Origin: Rhea pennata
Taxonomy: Eukaryota; Chordata; Aves; Rheiformes; Rheidae
DNA length: 64,000 bases
Assembly: GCF_028389875.1 (NCBI RefSeq)
Contig: NC_084702.1
Location: forward strand, 48,173,053 to 48,237,052
Reading direction: 5' to 3'
Every line of letters begins with the position of its first letter. The first letter of the stretch is position 1. A model generated the notes under the pieces. It did not search any database and had not been told where the DNA came from. It worked only from the letters and a program-made list of their open reading frames with translations. The translations under genes were made by a program, and so were the position numbers. Below, piece after piece: positions 11,024 through 22,727 of the stretch.

Positions 11024-13030
11024 CCAACTTCATGTACTGAAGAGACTAGCATCTGCTGGGAGAAGATAAAAGCAAAAGACTACAGCCTAAGCAGCATTTC
11101 CTTTCTTTAAGCTTTTTATTTATTTTGCCTTTTTATCTAATGGAGAGAATGTGTAAATATTGTATAAAGGCATTTCTCATTGAATATATACTTAGAGTGT
11201 AAAGACATATTTGATCAAGGTTTCCAGTAGGGCTTTGCTGTTGGAAAGCCTAGTTAGAAATAGCATAACACATTAAGGGAATCAGTGTAAAACGGTAAAT
11301 ATGTACTGTTACTTGATGGTCAAAGATACCTTAAATATTCAAATCATATCAATTAAATCTGCAAAAGATGTAAATTTAAATCTGACTCAAAAAAACTAGT
11401 CAGGTTTTATCTGTGAACATTAATATTTTTATCCAGTATGTCACCATTACAATTTTCTATGTTTTATACATTTCAACAGAAATACAGTGTAGTGGAACCT
11501 ACTGCACTTAAGTTTTAGGAGATTTTTTGAACTCTAGACCCTGATATTAGCTCCTGGTGCAATGTATTCCTGTGCAGTAGGGCTGCTTATAAGCTAATGA
11601 ACACACCAAGTGCAAATCTTTTACTGGAGCTCCCAAAAGAAGTTCCTGATGTTTTAATCATTCCATTATAAGACTTAAAAATCTTTTTCTCTCAAAATAC
11701 TGCCAGGTTTGTAACTGATTGCCTATCTGATTTTTTTTTTTTTTTTAATATATATATATATATGTACCAGTAATCTTAATTTGTACTACATAGTTTAGTG
11801 AATGAGTCCATAGTTCTGCTGTAATGGAAGTACCATCAAACTAACTCCATATTGCTTTGGGTGTCAGGCTATCTATACCTTTTGTGCACATAACTATTTT
11901 AATACAGAAATCTTGCAGAAAATATTTTTGCTTTCAAATCACAAGATCATATTAACATGCTTATGGTGGAACATTTTACCTGTTACCAAATGTGAAATAT
12001 AGTATAGACAAAAAAAAAAAGGCAATTTTTTTTTGTGCTAAAACTGATACACCAGTTTTATTTCCTTAGCTGATAATGTTAACAGTTCTTCTGATGCAGT
12101 TGTGCCCTACTGCATGGAAACTGCATTATTTTTTATAGGTTAAATGGAACATACAGAATGAATGTTTACATTTCAAATGTTTTAATGGCCACTGCATAGG
12201 ACCCCTTAAAGATATATTCTCATATTTCTGCATGTAGAGTTCCACACCCAGCTGCCCCCATAGTGAGCAGAAAATTCATTCCTAAGAGACTATCTGTGCA
12301 CAGCTCTTAGTCATAGCTCCCCATGACATCAAAGGGGGGGGGTTTTGCCCAAGTGAGAACTGCAGGACTATACCCTCAAGAGAAAAATTTCTCCTGTTGT
12401 TCTCTGTGGGGTACCTTTCATTTGTTGCAATTGCTGGGAAAGTTATATTGCACCAGTCTAACAATACTTTTTGAAAAGATTATTTAGAAATACTTTGCAG
12501 GCAAATGTATACAGACTTGACTAAAGAATTATTTGTTGGATGCATTACTCATGAAAGATCATTCTGAATTTATTTTAACTAATTTCTTATATTACAATTA
12601 TTTTGATCTATTTGTTTGTACGTTTGAAAGAATGCCAATCCAATTAATGTTCTGTAGAAAGTCTTGGACTTAAATATGCTTTTGCTAGATCATGATTTTC
12701 CAGAAATTTATTTACAAAGGTTACGTCATACCCACCTTTTCACTGTCTGTTGCCTGAAGAGCAACATAAAATTGAGGAAGTCAGAATCACAGATGAGCCT
12801 TTTTTTGCTTTAAAAAAAACTTTGTTTGACAATGTGTGAATATTTGTTCCCAATTGTCAATTTTGCAAAGTCCTTCTGATATATTGCAAGCCTTGTACCT
12901 TCTAAATATTATCCATTGTTCTGTGTAAAATTTCCTGTTGTGTTTTTTTTGTACTAAGTTTCAAATGTTTAGTTTGATAATGTCTTGAGTTATATACATT
13001 TATTGCATTAAACATAGTTTTAAGCATCTC
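11024..13030 (+). other. MCTP1: MCTP1 3' UTR (end approximate)
   Basis: AT-rich sequence directly after the stop codon with no further open frame. An ATTAAA hexamer at 13,007-13,012 is followed by a T-rich stretch (about 13,050-13,060), a plausible polyadenylation site. Within it lies a poly(T)-(TA)n run near 11,732-11,762. The end is a guess; no closer AATAAA was found between 11,024 and 13,000. Confidence 0.5.
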
Positions 13031-13649
13031 TGTACATTAGGTATTAGGCAGCTTTTTTTCTTTGAAGTCCTACGCTATCGTTTTTCCACAAGTATGCCCA
13101 AGTATGGAAGGCAAGTGAATGAAAACATTGTATTTCTGTGTGTAGCATTTCAGTATTTTAATCCCCAAACATGTAAGTGGAGGGGATAAGGGGAGATGAT
13201 CTTTTTTTGAAAATAGTTAAACTACTTTAATGCCTTAATTGTTCAGAGTAGATCTCACTGATAATGTAACACACAAAAGCAGCATTGACTAAGAGTGCAC
13301 TTTGATTAAGTATGGTTCTCCAGCTCCAAAAAGTAAGTCTTTTTTAATATCACATTTTTAATAATTTGCGAACCCATTTTCAGTATCTGAAGCTTGTCTA
13401 TATTGCTTTGTGTGAGAGGCCTCTTTAGAAGATAGTCCCGCATAACACTGTAGATATTTCAATGAATCTTCCATTTCTTGATTAGTTCTGGAGTTAATTT
13501 CTAAGCCTGTTAAATTTGTCTGACATATTCCTAGGCAACTTGCCCATTCATCAACAATCAGGAAAAAAAATGCAAATGCGTTATCAAGAAACTTTTTGCT
13601 TCAGGAGAGGAAAGTTAAAGAACTTCATTCTGATCTACTGAAAACGAGT

Positions 13650-13800
13650 AACGTAATTTTGGTCCACGCTTCAAGTAAGTGCGAAAGCGCACGGATTTGC
13701 GAGAGGTTGGTTGGCTGAGGAGTTTGGGGTTCCAGTTACGTTGCCGCTAATAGCTCAGGGTGCAGAGCTCGCGTGCGGTGGTTTCACCTTGTAGCAAGGA
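13650..13800. other. Small CpG-containing patch
   Basis: A short patch with many CpGs (for example GTGCGAAAGCGCACGG near 13,679) right after the MCTP1 3' UTR. A donor-like CAAGTAAGTG lies at about 13,673. No exon or promoter can be proven. Confidence 0.25.
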
Positions 13801-16019
13801 ACAGATAAATGTTTGTCAGAGTAGCAGTGAGCTTTAACCGAAAGGGTTACTATGCTGTAGTTAGCATTTTAAATCCACATGGAGTACAAAAGTACGTTTT
13901 CCTGTTGCAGTTTAAATGTTGGTGGGATGATGAGGAGTTAATTACAAAGCTGTGTACTGAAGCAGGGTGTCCGCTCATGCGGGCCCTCCGAGCGTGGGCT
14001 TTGATGGCAAGAGGAGCTCTTAGATCTGCTAAGCAAACACACTACTTGGCAGTAGAGTATTTTGTTCCAGGATTCTCCAACAACACAAAGCAAGGAGAGA
14101 GAGGAAAAATTCTTTCTCTAATAAATAAGCATTAAATCCCACAACAGGCCCACAAGGTGGGATGAAACCTTTGGCACTCCCGTGAGCGGCAGGAGATCCC
14201 CATCTCGCAGCAGCAGAGCACTTACCACCTAAACCTCCTTCGCTTACTCAGCTGCAGGAGTCGTTGCTGACAGGCAGACACAAGCCTCTTCCCATTTCTG
14301 AGCCTGCTTCTCTTTGGAAGACAAACTTTTTTCTCCCAGCTGGGCTAATTCCCCAGTTGCCGCGCAGCTGCCTCTATTGAAGGCAGGCTGGCAACTCCTC
14401 TCCCCACCCCCACCAAAATCCTGCGACTGCTAATTTTCAGCAAATGCCGCCTCCTCCAGAATTTTTCTGAAGTCTTGCAAAGGTGAAAAACCAAAGCTTT
14501 CAGAGTGAAAGAGACTTGCAATTAGAGGGCTTCTTCAGTGTGAAACTCTGGGTTTACATTGCCTTCTGCCTAATCACAGAGTCTTCTCACTCCTGAGAGG
14601 AGAAATCTACTGCTGCCAAATAGAACAGGCTCTGTAGACATAAACCTGGAAGAATGTGGAGGTTTCACAAAAACATACTGTTCTGTGCTCTTTCACTTCC
14701 AGAAGTGGGTGAAATGCAACCAGCTGAAAACATCATACAGTTGGTGAGTGAGTTGAAGGAGACGCAGAAGGAACGAGGGTGAGGAACAGCCCGAGGCAAG
14801 TGCAGGTAGGCGCAGGGGGTACCAAGGAGGGCTGACCCTGAGGACATGGTCTCCCTCTACGCTCGCTTGGTGGAGAAAGAGAAGATCTTAAGAGAGTCCT
14901 TCATACTAGGAAGCTAATTTAGCTCTCCTAAACTGTCAGTTTCTCCATTTTTCTTCACACTGAAAATATGGAGAGCTGCCTCAGTTGGCCAGACGCATCT
15001 GTTCCCCTAAAAGCAGCCCCTCAAAAAAAAAAAAAAAAAAAAGAAAAAGAAAATCATGTTGCACAGCTGTTGCCTGCCACAGAAGATGTGAACAAGTATA
15101 GGTCAAGTTGTCAGATCGGAGGTTAGATCCTTTTTGCTGCAAGGGGCACTAGAAGTTTCCCATTTCTTATCACAGTAATCAATCAAGAAGGTATGTTTCT
15201 GAAATGAAGATTTTTTAGATAAAGTAATGACTTTGAAAAAAAAACATTTTCCAGAAACTATCATTGTGCAAAAAATAAATCTTTTAACTACCCATTGCTT
15301 AGGGAATTGTGCTTAAAGATGGTTTCATTTTGCTCTGTAAGAATTTAATGCTCAGAATGTAAGATCTTAGCCATATTTTGAATTGGACAAATTGCACATC
15401 AATGTATCTTGAATGTCCGGTTTAGCATTCTGACAGGTTTAAATGGAATCCTTTTGCTAAGAGGGCAAAAAAATACAGCTGTGTTTCTCGTCAGTCCTAA
15501 TACAGAATAAAATTTAAATGGTAAAACTTCTTTTTGTTTCATGTTGCATAATAGAAAAGTCTGGAACCCTTATAATAAGCATTTTTAATATAATCAAAAT
15601 TTAATATAATCAAAACTGCTTTTTCCCAGTTGGACTTTAATTAAGTTACAGCAAATGATTAAAGAAAAGGCTGCAGAAGTGATCGCTGATGTCTTTTGGA
15701 TTAAAGAATGCTGATTAATATTTTCTGGAGCCATTTAATAAGTTGGTGTTTTTTGACCTGCTACGCCTGACGTAAAGATCTGTTCCGAAAAAGTTTACTC
15801 TGCGTAATTGTTCGTTACTGCTTGTGATCTTTTTGTAGGAATGAATGTTACCAAAAAAAAAAAAAAAAAAAAACTTTTAGATCTGCAGTTGATAAAGAAG
15901 CATAAGAAGCATCCCCGGCTAAAAGCAGCCAAGCAAGAAGAGGCAACTGCGTTGAACAGTTAGTGCCAAAACATGGTCAAATTTGTCTGAAGTGTTAAGT
16001 ATTGAACAGTTGCAATGAA

Positions 16020-16339
16020 GAGAACGTGAGCTGGAACTCGGGCGCTTCCCAGCGTGCGTTAGTGGGTGTCGCCAGGATTGCCACCAGTCTCAGAACTTCG
16101 AACGGAAAATGAAGATACCAAACACCTGCTGTGCCATCAATGTTAGGCCGTTCCTAGGTATTACTGGAAGAAAGGAGGCACGAGGTGCAACTAGCCCGTG
16201 CTGGTGGTGGTTTGACACGGCCGCAGCGCCTTCCGGGCACGACCGAGGGGCTGCGGGAGCCCGCGCTGCGCTGATGTGCACCGCCTGGGCCGGCAGGCCC
16301 GCGCGCTCCGCTGAGCCTCTGCCGCCCTCTCGCCGACGG
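16020..16339 (+). promoter_or_regulatory. CpG-rich patch ending in a splice donor
   Basis: CpGs are dense from about 16,190 to 16,338, in otherwise AT-rich surroundings. The patch ends in GACGG|GTAAGTGG at 16,340, a near-perfect + strand donor. A CpG-rich segment ending in a strong donor looks like the first exon of a transcript. The overlapping open frame 16,109-16,363 has no recognisable domain, so if transcribed this would more likely be non-coding. This is inference only. Confidence 0.35.
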
Positions 16340-17089
16340 GTAAGTGGAAAAACTGGCTTTTAGCTTCTGAAACAAGTGCTAGGACGTTCCTTTAAAGGAT
16401 CACTTTTGCAGTTTTGTTTCTGTAATACTGCAGAAGTGGCCCCTTCGATTGGTGTTTACATAGCGCACTGACCACCTCTCGCTTCCGCTAGTCTGCATTT
16501 AAAAACTAACTAAGTGCGGGTCTGTCCTTGCGGTGTTACATAAAGGAAGATTTTCCTCTCCCTCCTAAACAAACATGGTAACAAGATCAAAAAGCTTTTT
16601 TCTTTGCCCCCAAGATTGCTAGCCTTGAGATACGTAACAAGATACGTACGGAGTCCTACTCGTATCTTTAGGAGTCGTCGTTCGCAGGCTTGGTCAGGAG
16701 AAAAGCCCCTAGAGACTAAAGCAGTTCCTTCTCTAGGCTACGCTTCTATTCCCCAAGCTGGGCAAAAGCTGAGGTCCCCTAAAAGACTGTATTGGGGAGG
16801 AGAAATAGAGAGCTAGGTAAGGCCTGGTGTATTTGTAAGTCCATTGTTTAAATAATTAAAAAAAAAAAAAGCGACTTGGAAGTTGAATGACTATCAAATA
16901 TAGTTCTAGTTCTGGCAGAAATATTTTAAAAGACTGGGTTTCCGTTAAAGAACAAAAGTCTTTGTGCAGTACTTTCTGAAAGTAAATGGCTTAATCTAAA
17001 AAGAAAGTTCAGCTGCAGCGGTTCATCGCAGCAGCGTGCAAGTTTGGAAAGAGCAGGTGGCATCTTGGAAAAGCGCTGGGAAAAAAATT

Positions 17090-17300
17090 ACGTCTCGCCT
17101 TTGCGTCAGATACAGGCTCTGTGGAACAGGTATTTAGACGGATGGGTGGAGATCGTGTTTCCAGAGCGCGTACTGGCTGAAGTCTCTGACGTGCCGCTAG
17201 ACGCAGCGCGCAGAGCATCCTCTACGGGGAACCTCAGCGAGAACGAGGCGCTGCCTGCGCTGCGTGTCCCGGCCGCAGCTTTTCTGGTCCTCCGTGCGGT
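17090..17300. other. CpG-rich patch
   Basis: About 210 bp with frequent CpG (for example around 17,166-17,222 and 17,236-17,275). Open frames in both directions cross it but none resembles a known protein. Listed because it is one of a series of CpG-rich patches in this intergenic region. Confidence 0.3.
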
Positions 17301-20300
17301 TTTACTGCAGCGGTGGATGCAGGTCGGCTGCAAGAGGTTTTGAAATGGTTCCTCGTGCAAGTTAATGCAGAAATGAAAAATACAAGAAATCCACGTTTGA
17401 GGAATAAAAGGAAGGAAATCCTTCTCTGAAACTCGTTTAACTGTTTCTGTAATGTATATGCATCTTGCTGTCTGTTTCCTGGTTCTCAGTTTTGCTGTAC
17501 TCCAGCTAAGAAATTTGTATCTCTGTATGCCTAGAAATCGTATCAAAATGGGTATCCTATTTTGGAAAAAATTAAGAAAAAGCCATAGCAAAACAGAAAA
17601 CCTGTAGCTTGTGAAGGGGACTGTATTCAAAGCAGTCAATTGCAGCAAAGTATCGGTTAGTTGAATTCTCCGTCATAGAAAAGTGTTTTTTCCTGTGCAG
17701 TTTGCTGTTCTTTGTCTTAGGTTTATAATTAAATACAGTGCTATGATTTTTGCGGTTTGGCCTCTTTCTCTACAGGGTAATGCAGAGGCTGCACTTTGAC
17801 CAGCCACTCTCCAGAGCAAGTAGTGGCATTTTAAAAAAGAAATGATTTTTTTTTTTGAGGTAGCTGACACTTAGGGTTGATGCTGAAACTGTCAAATGCC
17901 AGGAAGTTTAGAGCTAGGGTTTCGATTTACCTTTTGATTTAAGTTATGATAAAGCAAAGGGAGAGGTGAAGAGAGGATCCGGAGTCATGCGGTGCATTTG
18001 CACCAACCTGTCGTCGGTAGGAAATTGGCCTCACATATTACTGAGAGGAGAAATTGTGAGCTTGGTGTTTGCTATCCCTGGAGCCGCAGAAACTCTGTGC
18101 AACTGACAGTACCCAAGATTAGAAGAGCAGGGTTATAACAAATGAGGCATTAGGTGCACCATTCTGTTCGTATGAAGAGGTTTGTGTAACGTCTGCCCTG
18201 CTGCCCTGTCTCAGGCTGGTGCATTAGTTTTATTGCGTTTTGTGAGCATTAATTTAAATTACCGATTAAAAAAAAAAAAAGAAAAAGAAAATGGCAATTG
18301 TGTGAGTGAAGGACGAACTCTCAGCCTTAATTCAGAATTTCCTGGGTTTTCTCTGTCTCACCCTGAGCATTAAACTCTTTCTCTGCTTTGAATGCACAGT
18401 TGAGGAAATGTGACACACTCTGCTATAGCTACCTGACAAGTTCTGAGCTTTTAAAAATACCAGTTCCTATACTGATATTTTTTTTTTCGTTCATTTGCAC
18501 AGACCCCTACAGGGTGAGTATTCAGCTTTGATGCTGAACAAAAACCTTTCACCTTATGTTTTATATCCATGCAACAAGGAAACACTGCACATCTCGCACC
18601 AAATTCTCTCATCTGGTGGCTAAATTCAATGATGAGAAGTGTACCCAAATTCTAGTGTTATATTCAAATAATTTGTTTTAAAAATAATTTCTCAGACCTT
18701 ACCTTCAGCAGTGAAATATGTTTGACAGCTTGTCTTTTCATTTCAGACCTGTTCAGCCTATTACCAAAGGCAGGAGTTTAGCCACCGAATGAAGAACTAG
18801 ATGCATCAGGTGTGTGTAGACTCTGTGTAATAAACTCTGCAATTAAATAAGGAAAGAAACTTTCATTCTTAACCCATAATTGGTCTGGTTAAGGCAGAGG
18901 ATAGGGTTAAACTGACGTGGTGGGCAGGCAAGAGTGCAGTTGGTGCCTCTGAGAGGGGCAACCTGTTACCTGGTTGGAAGTCAGCATAAAAATGTGAATA
19001 GCTTGGAGCTTGGTGGGTGGATGAGTAGCTCATTGCGTTAGAGAACTTTTTTAGAATGTAGATTGGGTCTTCAAAAGTACATGTCTTTTGAACGGTGGAA
19101 GAAGGAGAAGGCAGAAAAATTGGCAAGGTTCAGAGCAGATCTGAATGCATCCTCTCACCCACCTCCCATCTGAAATCCTAACAAGGGGTTATGCGGAGGC
19201 GTTGGCAGCATAAAATCTTTTGTACTTCCCATTTGTCAAAGAAAATCTGAATGGGAAAAGCAGTCTCACATAATAGCTCTTTTAAAACAAAGACCGTGTT
19301 TCCATATGGTCCGATAAAATACTGTAAATTTCTCATAAATTGTAAAAGCTTTTCTAGGCTTGTTGCATCAGAAAAACATCTAGCTGTGTTAACAGAGCCA
19401 GGAGGCAGCAGCTGAAAGGGATGTTTGCTCAGACCCTGAATTCAGCATTCAGCAGCGTGTTACAGCTGTAGAGCAGGTGCCTCCCTGCAGCGAGCAAAGG
19501 TGCTTGAATGCAGGAACCTCGGCCCAGGGTCGGCGTCTTTGCTCAGATAGTGTGGAGCTCATCCAGTGCGAAGCACATTAACTCTGTAGATGCCTGGACA
19601 CCTTCCTTCCGTCCATCCTTCCGTCCATCCATCCTATTTCTAGATAAGAAAGATTTTTCTGTTTTGCAGAAAACAATACTCCCTTGCACCTGACAGGCAA
19701 ACAGGCTCAACTTCTCACGTTTCTCACATTTAGGCCATGTTGCTTAAGGCACTCTGCTGCTTTCCCAAAGGCCTTGGTCTGATAGTTAGCGGGAGGTGAC
19801 AGTGCTGACGATAATTTTCTTTAATGTTATAGTGGGCATGGTGCTTGCCCAGGATGGAGGGGAGGCCCGGGTTTTGTTTTGTTTTTAGCCATAGTGGACT
19901 GGACCACACACTGCCTGTTTCCTTGAAGAATGATCTGTTAGATACGTGGCTGTTCAGATGGAGGGGAGGGAAGGAAGAGGGGACCTAATTACATGGTTGG
20001 TCCTCTTGCGGCTGTAGCTTGATGCAGAAAATTCAAGATTCCTCGTACAAGAGATGGCAGAGGCAGAAGGAGGACTGCCTCGAGGGTAATGCTTTTATGA
20101 CTAAATTGATAAATGTTTATGTAATTTTCACAGAGTAGTTCTTGCAGAGATAGTGATGTGCAAGCAGCTCCGTGCGTTACTCAACGTGCCTTTACTTCCA
20201 AATTCTGCACCGGCTGAGAAAAAAGGTGCTTGAGTGTGTAGAAGGGGGACATCTGAAACGGCAGCCTGCTTACCTGTTTGCAGCCTGTCTGCAAAAGGGG

Positions 20301-20639
20301 AAGTTTTCATGCTCTCCCCTTCGGAAGGCCAAGGCAGCACCCTCAGACGGACCGGTAAACGCTCAGTTTTACTAGCAGCCGGCATTCGCCATGGGCAAAC
20401 CAGGTAACGCCGTATCAAAGCTTTGTCCCTTAAACCGTATAGCTGCTGTGGCACCATATGCATTTGAAAGGATTTTTCTGGATTTGTCAAAGAGAAAAAA
20501 AGGAAAAAACCCTTAATTTAATAATGGCAGTGAACTCCCTATAAATAGAGCTGTGCTAGAGCCTTGGATGACTGTACCCATCGTTTAATCGTATCAGTTC
20601 CCTCCCTGCTTTTTTGTGTTGAGTTTGAAAAGACCCTTG

Positions 20640-20950
20640 GGGGAACGAGTAATTCTTCACGTTCTGTGAGCACCCCTAAAATCAGAAGGGGTTGATGGAG
20701 AAGATACGTTACCACCGAGGCGCCCGGTATCCGTAGGAGGTTCAGTCGTTTGAGAGCCGTTGCAGAGAGCGTGCGCCCCACACGGGGCGGGCGTGCTTTG
20801 AAAAGCTCCAAGGGATGCCGCCTCTGGTTGACCACCTCGAGCTGCCGCATCTTACTTGTCCTCGGAGGAAAATTTCGACGGGCGTACGCGTGCAGGTTAG
20901 GGTCGACAGGACAGCACACGAAAACCTCCGTAGAAAAACCGGAGTTGGAG
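20640..20950. other. CpG-rich patch
   Basis: Roughly two dozen CpGs in about 300 bp, much more than in neighbouring sequence. A 143-codon open frame runs through it on the - strand (20,539-20,970) and a shorter one on the + strand, as expected from low stop-codon density. No domain is recognised. Confidence 0.35.
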
Positions 20951-22259
20951 CCTGAGTGAGAAACAGCCAATGTTAAATTTTAAGACTGAATGGACAAGTG
21001 AGACAAATGAAGAAGCTAAACTGTTTAGATTGCAATTTTGTGTGATGTTTTTTAAAACATTTGATTTTCTTTTTTAGAAAAAAGCATTAAACTAATTAGC
21101 TTTGTTCATTTTTCAAAAGTATCACTGCTTAGCTAAGCTGGTGTATAAATGGTTACACATTTTAGCAAAACATGCACTAGTTTTAAATACAAGAGCAATG
21201 CAATTTAGGTGCATTGGCCGTTAGACAAGAATGAAATCTTTACGTGATTCCGCTGAAAAACTGTGACACTTAGCAAACGTGGTACCTGCTCGTTTAGGTG
21301 AGATGAGAATTACGGATTAGTGAGACTTCAGCTGTTTGTAAGCGACAAGCCACAGAAGGCAAACCTCCCCGCGTCGGCACTCTTAGCACTCGTATACGCT
21401 GACTGCTCAGGCTTTCGGTGTTTTGTTTTCACTTCTGCTACGTTCAGGACTGTTGACCATTTTCCGACATCAGTAAGGTTAGTCCTCCTGAAAGAGTGAT
21501 GAAACTTGTATTAAAAGAAGAACTCTGAAGTTGGATCTCAGTTTCTTAACTGGACTTGCGTAGTACTTTTGCGCTGCTTTTCTTCTTTTTTCTTCCCTCG
21601 CTAGCCAGCAGTCTCTTTGAATGTGGAAGGTAATAGTTGTTCCTAATGTTGTTATCAACCAGTAAAACAGTCTGTTTTTCCCTTTTTATGTTATCATCAG
21701 CTTTAGGCACTTAGAGCTTTTAAATATTTCTAATCAGTTATTTTTGGAGGCATTTTATCCTGCTCTCAGAACACCTGGTTCACAGATGCCTATGCAGATA
21801 GTGTTACTAGAGTCCTGTAGCTTTAACATTTCATCTGTTTTGCAAGGATTTCCTGCCTGCCTGCAGGACAAATTCCACTAAATATTACTCAGCTTATCTT
21901 TTTCCTAAAAGGAGATGCTCTACACTTCTAGAACTGCATAATTATGGTACTAGAATAGTATCTAGTGATATCCTGACTTACTAAAACAGCTTACAAGACA
22001 AACCCGAACCCCTTTTCTTTTTCATAGAGATTACAAGTTTGGATGTTAAATTAAATACATTTGCAGTGATGCCTTTATTTGAATATGAGAGCAGAGGTGA
22101 ATATTTGGCAAGGCTATCTGTTAGAACAGTCTTCCTGAAGAGGCAGCATCTCAAGTCTGGGTAAATATGATAAATCTATGAATTTGTAAGGATTGCAGTT
22201 TTGATGCTTAATACAGGATAAAACTACTTAATGTGCATGTTAACAGATGAAAAGGGGGG

Positions 22260-22727
22260 TGTCTGACAGATCTGAAGCGCTGCTCGGTGGGGACTGGTCG
22301 CTGAACAGGGAAGGTTTCTCGCGGCGTTGTGGTGGGATCGGTGCTCAGCCTCGCGCTTTTCCCCAGCGGTGCCAATGCGCGGTCGCCCCCGTTGACGTTT
22401 GCGGGTGGCGCGGGAGGCGGTGAGACGGAGACGGCCGCTCACCCAGACTCGTCTGCGAACAAAACGTGTCCCACCGCGGCCCGCGCGAGTTGCACCCAGG
22501 AGCCCGGGCCGGGGCCGTGCCTGCCTAGCGGGCTCCTGCGTCGAGGAGGCTCTCCTGGGCGCGCGGGAGCCTGGCACGATGCTGAGGCAAAACGGCTCAG
22601 CGTGGCCCTTGAATACGTGCGCAAAGGAGCAGCGAACGGAGCCGGAGGGTTGCGGCGAGCTCTGCGCGAGGCACCGGTGATGCTGCCCTCTCTGAACGCG
22701 GTAGTTCAGCATCAGTGAAGATCGTAG
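22260..22727 (+). promoter_or_regulatory. Strong CpG island in the intergenic region, ending in a splice donor
   Basis: This is the most GC- and CpG-rich block outside the SLF1 promoter. It ends in ATCGTAG|GTGAGCCC, with a + strand donor at 22,728. It could be the promoter and first exon of an unannotated transcript running toward SLF1, i.e. antisense to the SLF1 3' end. No TATA box is obvious. Open frames on both strands (22,224-22,718) share no recognisable domain and are probably composition-driven. Confidence 0.4.

Noticed and set aside
17106-17648. 180-codon - strand frame in the intergenic region
   Set aside because: Crosses one of the CpG-rich patches, composition changes along it, no domain recognised, and no matching promoter or splice evidence.
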